From the NCBI RefSeq assembly GCF_047495875.1, contig NC_092463.1:3481057-3545056 (forward strand): 64,000 bases of DNA. Reading direction: 5' to 3'. Below, in pieces: positions 54,529 through 64,000 of this stretch; position 1 is the first letter of the stretch, and each line of letters begins with the position of its first letter. Origin of the DNA: Pithys albifrons albifrons (taxonomy: Eukaryota; Chordata; Aves; Passeriformes; Thamnophilidae). The translations under genes were made by a program, and so were the position numbers. The notes beneath the pieces were generated by a model that worked only from the letters and a program-made list of their open reading frames with translations, did no database searches and was not told the DNA's origin.

Positions 54529-57500
54529 GTGAGTTTCGTCCTTCGCGACCCTTCCCCTAATAATAATAATAATGCCCGCCGGGATTCGTGGAAAAATGTT
54601 AAAAATACACCCCGAGGTTGGCTGCTCTCCTCGCGTTTTATTGTTTTTTTTTCAGTTTGGGGTTTTTTTTTTCAGTTTGGTTTTTCGCAGCAAACTACTC
54701 CGCTCCATGGCGTGGTGTAACTACGGTAGCATGAATGATTGGTGGGTTGTTTTTTTTTTTTAACTCTTCCCCCCCGCGCCCCCCCTTCCTCCTTCCATGC
54801 AGTTTCCTGTGAAATAAGTAAGTCAGGTCACGTAGAGTCTGGATTTTCTAGGCTTCTTTTGGACAACGTGGCTTGATTCGCTCTCTGCAACATGCAGAAA
54901 GCAGCCCATCGCTACCTCAGACGAACTGTTGTATAAAGGTCTGGGTAACTGGGTTATCCTACTTTTTTATTATTTTTTTTAATGTGGCAATTCCTATTTC
55001 ATCATTCAGATCCTGTTTGGACGCATTTTTTTTCCCCTGCAGCTCTGAATACCCCCTTGTGTTTCAGCAGAGCTGTAAGAAAATATGAGTGGACTGTTTT
55101 ATGTTACTGAGGGTGCAGGGCAGAGAATGTGCGTGGCTACCAAAAGTGTATTTTGCTTTTATTTATTCACCGTTGCAAGTTGCTCAACTCCTCCGAAGTC
55201 AATGGAGTTGGGGCAGGATGGAAAGGGCACAAGCGCCGTGTGAGTCGCGACGTGTTCCCTTATTTATTTAGGGGTGTATTTGTGTTACAGATGTGTGTGT
55301 TCCTAAATGTGGATGTGGGGATGTACACAGGGATGCAAGTCGCTTAAAGTAGAGTTTTTGCAATACAGAGGGCGAGTGGCGAAGGCAAAATGCCTTTTAC
55401 TTGCGTAGCTTTCTCCAACCTCAAAAAAATTCCCAAATAAAAAAAATAATAATAAAAAACCCAACCCAATAAAAGCAAGGCAACCCCCCCGGTGTTGCAA
55501 AGCATCCCTTTGGTTTAAAACCCGGGGGGGAACTGGGGTTTGGGGTTCTGGAAGCGGCTGCGTTCCATGATGGGTGGGAATGTTGCGGCCGGATCCCGAA
55601 CAGAGCCCCCGGTGTGGACGGGGCGGGAGGAATGCAGGGTCCTGCTCCAGCTGTTCCCTATTAGAGCACCGAGCCGGCAGGATTTGGCAGCTGCCTGCGC
55701 TGCCATTTGATGACAAGGTCCAGCACAGCAGCGCCGTGTTCCACCACCGAGCACGGATTTCAGTTCTCCCGCAGGAAACCGAGCCCGGAGCTGCCCCGGC
55801 GCAGAGGGATCGGGGCTGGCTGAGGGAGAGCCAGGCTGGAATTGGCCGTTCCCTTATATAGCTTGTAGGAATGAGAGGGAGGAATGCTGCCCAGTGCGTC
55901 TGGGAGCAATACTGCCGCTTTTGTAAACAGCTGAAGGGATGAACCTCATCCAGCCCTTTGGGTGGGGAGGCCCCGGGGGGGCTGGGAGGGAACACCTTCT
56001 CCAAACTCGGCTGCTCTGGGATAAATCCACAGCCTCCCATGCTGGCCTTAGCACACAGCCTTGCTGCAATTCCCTCTGCGAGTCAGTCTGAGCCGTGTAT
56101 TTCTGATTTTATGTTTTTATCAGCATTGCAGTTTTTCATTCATACTGTGGGTTTGGTGGTAGCCCAGTCCCCTTGGTTGGGCAGGGAATTGGGTGATTGG
56201 CATCCTGGCATCAGGAAAAGCAAATTATGATGGAAACGGGGTTGGAGTCTTCTTGGACACAGGGTCATGTAGGGCTGCCTGTGTGGTGGCATTTGCCTGG
56301 GGTAAGCCAGGGTGCAGTGCAGGAGTTGGGCAGTTCCCGTCTCTGCTCGTGTGAGCAATCCCTGCTTGCCCCTGTAATCCCGGTGACCTTGCTTGGTGTG
56401 AGGATTTCTCCTGCGCTCAGAGCTTGGCATCCAGCCCTGCTGCCTGTCCCTTGCTGCGTTGGTGGAGCTGCCTGAGCTCTCCTTGACGTTCCTTCCAAAA
56501 AATGAGCTGTTCCTCCAGGGCAGTTGTAGCTCTGATGCCAAAACCTGGATCTGTTGAGTTCCTCCTTCCCACCCAACACCCCTCCATAGGCTTTCCCATG
56601 GGATGGACATCTCCATGCATCCTATGGAGCAGGACATGCACTTTTCCTGTTGCAGTGGAGGGAAGGTTAGCTGAGATTTGCAACCAAAATCTGTTAGGAA
56701 ACAGCTTTTAGTCTCCACTGTTAACATTGCCTTCTTCATGAAACCACCTGTATTCCTTAAAATGCTCCTGTTCCATGCCTGTTTTGCAGTCTGGCACTTG
56801 TCACTTGCCTGGCAATGGAATCACACCAAATCCTGAGCAGCAGCATCATCATCGAACCTTGTGCTACTCATTACTCTTTGAATCCTGGTTTTTGCATAAC
56901 TAATTTGGGCTCAATTCCCTCCCAGGCTGGGGCCTGAGGTGGCTCCTGGTGTGTTTTCCTGGTGTTTGTCGGCTTGGAAATGGCTCCCTGCTTGTAGGTG
57001 CCTCAGCAGTGTCCCTGTGGATGTTGGGGACACATTGGTGCTGGTTTAGTGTGCAGGGGACTGTGGGATGATGAGCTTGGACAGCCCAAATGGGCTGTAG
57101 GAGCTTGCTCTAAGTGTGGGATGTTCCCCTTCCAGGTGAAGGGCACAGGTGAAATCCACTGTCTGGGAAGGGCTGATTGTAACATGCTGGGCTAATGTGC
57201 ATGATCAAGTGTTGGAATTACGTCCTCATGAGAAGTGAGTTGTTTTCTACATGCAAGACCTGTTGACTTGTCCCAACTCTGTGGTGAGGTGGGAAATATG
57301 GAATGTTACTCCTAGTTCATCGTCACTACGAGTGGGTGGCAGCCCTGCTGTGATCCATAATGGATGAACACCATCCTTGGAAGTATCATCACCAACAATG
57401 TTGTTCCTGAGGGGTTCCAGAGGGAGACCAGAGCTTTGAGGTCCTCACTGACTGGTAGAACTGGGGCTCAGGAGCTTTCAGGTGTGTGGACCAGGCATGG

Positions 57501-58277
57501 AGGAAAACCCCTCCCAGTGAAGGTGTCCAGCTTGTTTCTTGCCTGGCAGACTCCAGATGAGAGGCCTGCAGTATGGCAGATGAGATGGGAAAACCTCAAG
57601 GAAGAAAAAGAACTCTTTAACTAGTTAATTGCCATGGAGAAGCAGCTATGTTTAGCTTGAAGGAGTGCTATCTTGGTGTTTTTCCCAAGTGTGAGGGTTT
57701 TTTCATAATAATCCCAGCCAAGCTCTCCTTGTTAGGACTGCAAGCCCAGCGTGGCTCTGCTGTGTACAACCCTCAGAAACCCTTGAGGAGCCTCCTGCTT
57801 CCCTAGTTCTTTGCTTACCTCAAGGGGTGGGCATCACCATGTTGCCCACCCCAGATGAGAGATATCTTGCAGAAAACTGCACTGGTGTCTGGGAGCACAA
57901 TGATGTGTTGACCTCATGTGGTGTGGGGGCTGCACAGGTGGCTGTGAGACCACTTGCAGTCTGTAGTACATTTAAAGGCATTGCTTGGTTAGAAAGGAAA
58001 AATAGAAATGGGAAGCAAACATGGAAGGAAATGATCCATTTCTTCATTGGTGAAGTGTATAGGTTGTGACTGTCCTACATGGAGACCTCACCAGGATTTA
58101 ATGGTTTAACTGCTGAAGAATGTGGGTTGTTGCTGATTCAGTTTGAGTGTGAATGGCTTGTTCTGCTGGGCATGGAGGAGAATATGGAAATTATATTATC
58201 TGTGCACAGAAATAGAAGTTTCAGGTATTGCACAGCACTATTTAAAAGCCTGCTATAACTTCCTTCCTTCCTTCCAG

Positions 58278-58357
58278 CCTGGCCTTGCTGGGCAGTTTCA
58301 GCCCCAGCTGCTCGGAGCCGTCAGGACGTGGCGACCTCCTCGGAGCCGCCAGTAAAG
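58278..58357 (+). other. Exon-like segment in SAMD4A intron 1 (candidate only)
   Basis: An 80-nt CpG-containing segment preceded by a CTTCC-repeat pyrimidine tract and CCAG, and followed by AAG/GTCAGG. It is open in the phase left by SAMD4A exon 1, but its length is not a multiple of three less the phase. Including it would therefore shift the frame of the next exon. It may be a non-coding alternative exon or chance. Confidence 0.2.
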
Positions 58358-59534
58358 GTCAGGCAGGAGCATTCTGTGCCTTGTGGGAACGGGACCTGTG
58401 CTGCTCCTGAGGCACTGAGAGGTGCTTGGTGTGGAGTACAGACCCAGTGAGCTGATAGGGAAGGCTGTAGCCATTAAAGTGGTCCATAGGGCTTGGGCAT
58501 GGAGTGCAGGATGTGCTTTTGCTCTCATTTACTCAGGTATCCCCTTTCCATGGCCAGAGATGTGGCTGGGGTTTTTTTCCCACAAAGTAGTCCCATGTCC
58601 CATCTAATCCATCCTACTGGTCAACAGGGATGCCCAAAGGCTCCTGTTGGGTCCCCCAGGTACCCAAACACCCACCTGCTCCAATGGAAGCAGTGGCAGC
58701 TTTAAGCTCCTGGCCTCGAAGGACAAGCAGCTTTCCCTGCCCTGTGCACAGGACATGAACTGCTCCACGTGTTGGGGCCAAAATCTTTATTTCATTTCAG
58801 CAGGCTGTCTGGTATCACAACGGGAGCATGGGAATGACCCAGATTCCTCATCCTGGGAAGGACTGGCCAGAGGAAGGGATGAGGGTTGCAGGGAGCTGTA
58901 ATGTCTTTTAATAGACCAAGTGATGCAGCTGGAAAAAATGGCCGGGCACGAAGGTGCACCAGCTCAAAGGAGGGTTTGTGTGGTTTTGTTTTTTTTTTTC
59001 CCCCAACTGTACCAGCTGGTCTAGTAAAAGGTATTACATGTTCCTACAGACCTTTCTTCTTATATCCTTAGGTCCCTGTGGCTCCAGCCCTATGGCTGTT
59101 GTTGCCACTTTGGATGCAGTCAGTCTCCCAGCCCATCAGGAAGCTGCTGTCCCTCCACCTAGCAAGTTTTGCAGTTTGCCCCCATTGACACCCCACTGAT
59201 GGAAAATCATCCCAGTGCCCAGTTTGAAGGTGTTACCCTTTGATTTTTCTTGGCTTGTGGTTGCATTGCAGTGCTGAGCTCTGGTTTAAGCACCCTTGGG
59301 CTGTATGAAGGCATTGCTGGGTGTCTCACAGAGACTGGAGGAGCCAAGGAGGTGTCCCAGCAGCAGGATGGGGTGAGGAGCTAAGCCTGTGCTCAGTGGG
59401 AGTGTGATAGGAAGTTCTGAGTGCATCGGAGGACTTGGGCATTGCGTGGTCCTTCCACACACTGTCTCTGCCTGGAGAGGGCTGGGAGCAGCTCTGCTTA
59501 CTAGGAACCAGGAGCTGAGACTTCTAAATGAAGG

Positions 59535-59720
59535 GATCATAGAATCCCGGAATGATTGTGTTGGAAGGGACCTTAGAGCTCATGTAGCTCCACCCCTGCC
59601 ATGGACAGGGGAACCTTCCGCTATCCCAGGTTGCTCCAAGTCCCGTCCAACCTGGCCTTGAACACTTCCAGGGATGGGGCAGCCACACCTTCTCTGGGCA
59701 GCCTGGGCAAACCTCAGATC
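59535..59720 (-). mobile_element. CR1 LINE 3' fragment in SAMD4A intron 1
   Basis: The plus strand runs from ATAGAATCCCGGAATGATTG through CCATGGACAGGGGAACCTTC to CCAGGGATGGGGCAGCCACA. Confidence 0.88.
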
Positions 59721-62309
59721 TGCTGAGCTGTTGGACACTGACTTCTTTTAATCTGTGTGCTGGTGCTTGAGCTGCTGCCAGGTTTTTGTTTGCAAACTTG
59801 AGGGCTAAAACCTGTCTGTGCTGGGCTTTTTGGAGAATAGCAGCAGGAGGGGTACAGATGTACAGAGCAGTGTTAGCCAGGGGCTTAGAGCCAGCCTGCA
59901 CACCCAGGATGCTCTTGCAATTCAAGGATATTTTTATTTTAAGGATGCTGTTCAGAGTGGCTGTGGGAAGCACCACAGACCAACTGGCTCATGTCAGTCC
60001 TGGCTGGAAGTAGTCTGTGGCATATGAGGAAGGCTCCCCTTTGCTGTCCCACTCACCCTGATGCTGAGACCTAGAGGAGACGCTTCTGGGCTTGCACTTC
60101 ACTCTTCTGTATTTTCTCCTCTTTGCTTAAAAACTCCTCTCGGGTTCCTGGCACCTGGAGGAGGGAAGTGCTCTGTGTGGCTCATTCCCAAAGCACCAGC
60201 AGCACCAATGGCAAGGTCTCCTCCATGGGCAGGGCTAACAAGGGCCGGGTTGTTTGGGTGGGGGTGGCAGAGCTTGCCTGAGGAATATCTTCAGGTTGTA
60301 ATGCTTGAAATGGGAAGGAAAAAGTTGAGGAATGGGAACGTCATGATTTGCTGCCTGGAGCATCATGTAGTGCTAGAGGGTTGCCCACAAATGGGCCACT
60401 TTCTCCAAAAGAGGCTTTTCCATACTTTGCAGTGTCCTTTTAATCTTTTTGTCAGATAATTTGTGGCTCAGCAAGGGGTCTTTGTCAGGGTTAATTTCCC
60501 TACTGACTTCACTTGGGAAAAATGCCACTGTTGGAAGTGCATGTGAAAGATGCAGAGATGCATTTCATGCATCATCACAGACCTGAGCTGGAATTCTTTG
60601 CCTGGACCAGCTTGTTCTCCCTTGATTCCTATCCAAGTGCTACCCTTCTGTGTGGGTATCTCGTGTTTGTGCTTGGAAAAGCAGCGGATATTCAGTTCTG
60701 TTCCACCACAGTGGGTGCAGGGAGGCTGTTTGTGAAGGGGAGGAGCTGCTGAAAGCATCACCATCCTCAGCCCATGATGGGAGAGGTTGAGGACAGCTCT
60801 AGCTCGAGAGTTGAATAGGAACCAGCTGTAGAGCCATCAATTAAAATAATCTAGTTTGTGAATACACTTATCTGCAAACGAGATTAAATGGATGAGAGGG
60901 GAAAGCACTCTGCTCGTAGCCTGGGCCGTTGCTGGTGGATGATCCTGCACAGTTGCATCCTTTGGTGTGTCAGACCTCAGCATCTGAGCAAAGCTGTGTG
61001 CCTGTCCCACCACTTACATTTTACATGTCCATTTGGGCCAGTTGCTTTTAAAGCAGCTGATGCTCCAGTCAGCCAATTTTTCCTGCTGTTTCCCTGAAGG
61101 AGTGGATGCAGGTTTTTCTGTGTATCACGGTGTGAATTCCCATCTCCCTACAAGTTCTCAAGCTTTGCCCTTTCCTTTTGTCATGGTTCATCAAAAAACC
61201 ATCTTTATTTAATTAGTAGCCCATGTAAGCTGATTTTTACCAAGCTGGGAGTTGTGTTTGCAGTCGGTGTAACTGCAGGAGTAGCTGGTGTGAACAGTGG
61301 CTTTATTTTAAGGCACACCCGTCAGTGCTTTAGCACTCCAGCATCGTGCTCGTGTCTAGTGTTACCACAGATAACTGCTGGCACTGCATCCAAACCCTGG
61401 GGTCAGAGCTCCTTGGGTTGGCTTCATCAGAGGGGGAGTAGCTGCTCTGTTGTACTGCTGTCCTGTTGTGGGGTTCCCACCTCAGTGCCCCAGTCTCCTC
61501 CCCACTCCTTGCACGGAGCCCACACAAAGCACAGGTCGTTGTGTTTGAAATCCTTTTTGTCTGCAGAAACACCTCCCGAGGGTGGTGGGATGAACCCTCA
61601 CATAAACTGTGTGTGCATCCACCTCTGAGCGTGCACGTGCCCTTTGTATTTTCTATTTTCACTGAATAAACAAGACCATTACTTTTTTACTAACTCTGGG
61701 TTACACAAGAGCTGCTGAGGGATCTAAAAGAGGCCACGAGTCTGATGCAAGGGGTCCACAGGCTTGCATGCTCATCCCTTTTTCCTTAAAAAACAGTATG
61801 TTTATCCCTGCAGTGCTCTGTTCCTAAGGAGGAGACCCAGAGATTTGCAGAGGTCACCACTGACTGTGAGTTTGGCAATGGCAAACAGCCAAGCCAGTGG
61901 CTTTCCATCTTGGCCCAGTAATCACAAATAAAGCTGAGGTTGGAGGGGGCAGATCCGTTCCCGACTTCCTCTTCCGCAGCAGATGCATTAAGTGGAAGGG
62001 CAGGATCTCATCTAAACAAGGTTGGGATTGTTTCCCTGTTGGAGAAGGTGTTGCTGGCTTTTCTTTGGAAGGGTTTTTGCAGGCGGAGGGAGTTGTGTTT
62101 CTGGCACGGGGCGGGGGGATTGCAAGCTGGATTTGCTTTCGTGGAGCAGAGGGCTTGGGATGGTCTCCCCATCAGTGTGACTGCCCAGCAACTCTGGTTC
62201 TGGGTAGTGGGCAGAAAATAGCCTGGGCAGGGTGAGAGGACCAGCTCTGGAGGCAGAAACTCAGTTTGCTTTGTGCCTGGCAGCTGCCTTGGCTTCTGCC
62301 TCCTTCTAC

Positions 62310-62700
62310 TGGGGGTGTTTAGCCTGGAGAAGAAGAGGCTCAGGGGAGACTTTGTCACTGTCTAGAACTGCCTGAAAGGATGTTGTAGCCAGGTGGGGAT
62401 TGGTCTCTTCTCTCAGGCAACCAACAGTAGGACAAGGGGGCACGGGCTCAAGCTCTGCCAGGGGAGGTTTAGGTTGGATATCGGGAAGAAGTTCTTTCCA
62501 GAGAGAGTAATCAGGCATTGGAATGGGCTGCCCAGAGAGGAGGTGGATTCTCCAACCCTGGAGGTTTTTAAGGTGAGACTGAACGTGGCACTGAGTGCCG
62601 TGATCTGGTAATCAAAGTGGAGTTGGATCAAGGTTGGACTGGATGATTTCAGAGGTCTCTTCCAACCCGATTGATTCTGTGATACTGATCCTCCCATGCA
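62310..62700 (+). mobile_element. CR1 LINE 3' fragment in SAMD4A intron 1
   Basis: GGGGGTGTTTAGCCTGGAGA through GAACTGCCTGAAAGGATGTT to GATTGATTCTGTGATACTGA, in sense with SAMD4A. Confidence 0.9.
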
Positions 62701-64000
62701 GGAGGCAAACACCCCTGGCTGAGGCAAGAGGAGGTGTAAGCCAAGAGTTTATCAGTGCAGGCTCACCCACCCCATGGCTGTCTCACAGCACATGGTTTTA
62801 TTTGAGTGTTTGCATGAGGTGCCTCCATGGCACAGCTGTATCAGCGATTTTGGTGAAGACATGTGAATTTTGGCATGTTTTTTATGAGCTGTGCAGGTGT
62901 GTGGTACAGCACCCCATCTGAGGCTTCCTGCCCCTGTCTGTGTCCATGGTGGGACACACAGGTAGATGGGACTGGTGGCTCTGCTGCCCCAGGGCTGAGC
63001 CAGCATCTCCCCCAACCCCTGCAAGCCTTCCCTGTTATTTGCAGGAGCTGGATGTGGCCCAGCTGGTTGAGCTATCATGCCTGAAGATGTTATTTTGCTT
63101 AAAATAATGTTAATATTGTGACTGTCATCTGCAGGATTCAGCAGCTCTGCTCCACTCTTTGCTCTTCAGCAAGGCAGCCCCAGAGTAGAAGCTTTAAAAA
63201 GGTTCTCTTCCGTTACTGATGCTCACAAGTAATTAATTCCAGATTGCTCTTTTTGGTTTTTTTTATAAATCTCATTTCAGACAAGCCACAAACCTGCCTT
63301 CCCTTTAACCAGTTAATTCTTCTTTTCCTTGCCTGATGGGGAATGGGCACTGCTTGGAGTTTTAATTGTAGTTATAAGAAGAAACTGAGTGGGTGGATAA
63401 AACAGGGTTTGACCAGGTTTAGCTGGAAGAATTTTAAAACCCACTTTTCATGCCACTGCCTTTTTTTTCTTGTTTTCTGTGTTTTTAACCCTGAACTTCA
63501 CATGTATCTCCTGTCATTGGGGTTTTCCTGTTGTCCCTTACTCTGTGCTCTCCAACTGCAATGGGAAAGTGAAGGAAGAAAATGGGGAGAGAAATGTGGA
63601 GGAAGAAACCCATAACTTTTGTTGTGTATGATCTGACATTTGCAAGCAGAACATGGTGTTTCTGCAGCAGCTGTGGTCTGCATCCATGCATTTCCCTGCT
63701 TTTCAGTCTTCCTGTTGGGATATTCCTCCTGTTTCTCATGCAACAAACATTAATGTGATTTTTCTGCCTTTTTTCTCTCTGTTCCCTGGTGTGCTCAAAT
63801 TGCCCTGGGGTCAGCTTGGTGCTGGGTAGGGTGTTTTTTTTCCCAAATCTCAGAGTTCCAAAGAAGTGGATTATTTAAAAAAATGCAAAGTCTCCAGGCT
63901 GTTTCCCTCCAGATAATGCAAACACAGATGAAATGCTGAGTTATAACTACCTGAGTGACCTTTTAAGATAAGAATTGTTATTGACTGGTGGTATTATGTT

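Larger units (their letters stand above)
54529..64000 (+). other. SAMD4A: SAMD4A intron 1, first 9.5 kb
   Basis: No second coding exon is found, as expected because this intron is very long in vertebrates. CR1 fragments occur only at 59535-59720 and 62310-62700, a lower density than in the rest of the window. One exon-like segment is noted at 58278-58357. All open frames are short or lack similarity I can recognise. Confidence 0.75.

Noticed and set aside
53056..54560. Several frames of 230-274 codons on both strands
   Set aside because: They cover the SAMD4A CpG island. Only the last 65 codons of the plus-strand frame at 53736-54560 (from the ATG at 54333) are the real SAMD4A exon; the rest is leader read-through or shadow.
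55303..56040. Minus-strand open frame of 245 codons in SAMD4A intron 1
   Set aside because: Low-complexity P/S/R-rich sequence with no recognisable family, promoter or splice context, in a moderately GC-rich intron.
1..64000. tRNA, rRNA, known microRNA hairpins and retroviral LTR/gag/pol sequences
   Set aside because: I looked for conserved tRNA boxes, rRNA core strings and retroviral motifs and found none I could support by eye. A covariance-model and RepeatMasker search would settle this.

Overview
The window is nuclear DNA from a bird, most likely a passerine or another neoavian, though the species cannot be fixed from sequence alone. Two things show this. About three dozen 5'-truncated CR1 LINE fragments of avian type are scattered on both strands. 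The gene order is CNIH1 (-), GMFB (-), CGRRF1 (+), SAMD4A (+), which is the conserved amniote block next to BMP4/CDKN3 (human 14q22). All genes are split by introns, so most long open frames here are chance frames in repeats or GC-rich promoters.

Layout. Positions 1-1010 hold coding exon 1 and the GC-box promoter of CNIH1, whose body lies to the left of the window. Positions 1011-9440 are intergenic with CR1 fragments and a 21-bp minisatellite. GMFB occupies about 9440-23300 on the minus strand. It has a 3.6-kb CR1-free 3' UTR and seven coding exons that reconstruct a complete 142-residue protein. Its first coding exon carries only the ATG, and one intron is an AT-AC U12-type intron. Positions 23300-27276 hold the GMFB promoter, a TATA-bearing but truncated ITPRIPL1-like reading frame, a 45-bp minisatellite, an AT-rich island and a 55-bp minisatellite that forms the CGRRF1 promoter. 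CGRRF1 occupies 27277 to about 40945 on the plus strand. Its six exons give a 342-residue RING protein, and it also carries a U12-type intron, here of the GT-AG kind. Positions 40950-51900 are intergenic with CR1 fragments and no recognised gene. Positions 51925-52955 are a 40/41-bp satellite-like array. Positions 53100-54528 are the CpG-rich promoter, leader and first coding exon of SAMD4A. The remainder to 64000 is the start of its large first intron.

The genes do not form one pathway. CNIH1 is an ER export cargo receptor, GMFB remodels Arp2/3 actin branches, CGRRF1 is a predicted membrane-anchored RING ubiquitin ligase and SAMD4A (Smaug1) is an RNA-binding translational repressor. They share long-standing vertebrate synteny.

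I found no undescribed multi-gene system. The most distinctive signals are a CGRRF1 promoter built from about ten tandem GC-box/CRE units, a perfect 38-bp fold-back inside a CR1 in GMFB intron 1, minor-spliceosome introns in two adjacent head-to-head genes, a separate minisatellite beside every promoter, and a truncated ITPRIPL1-like frame with its own TATA box.
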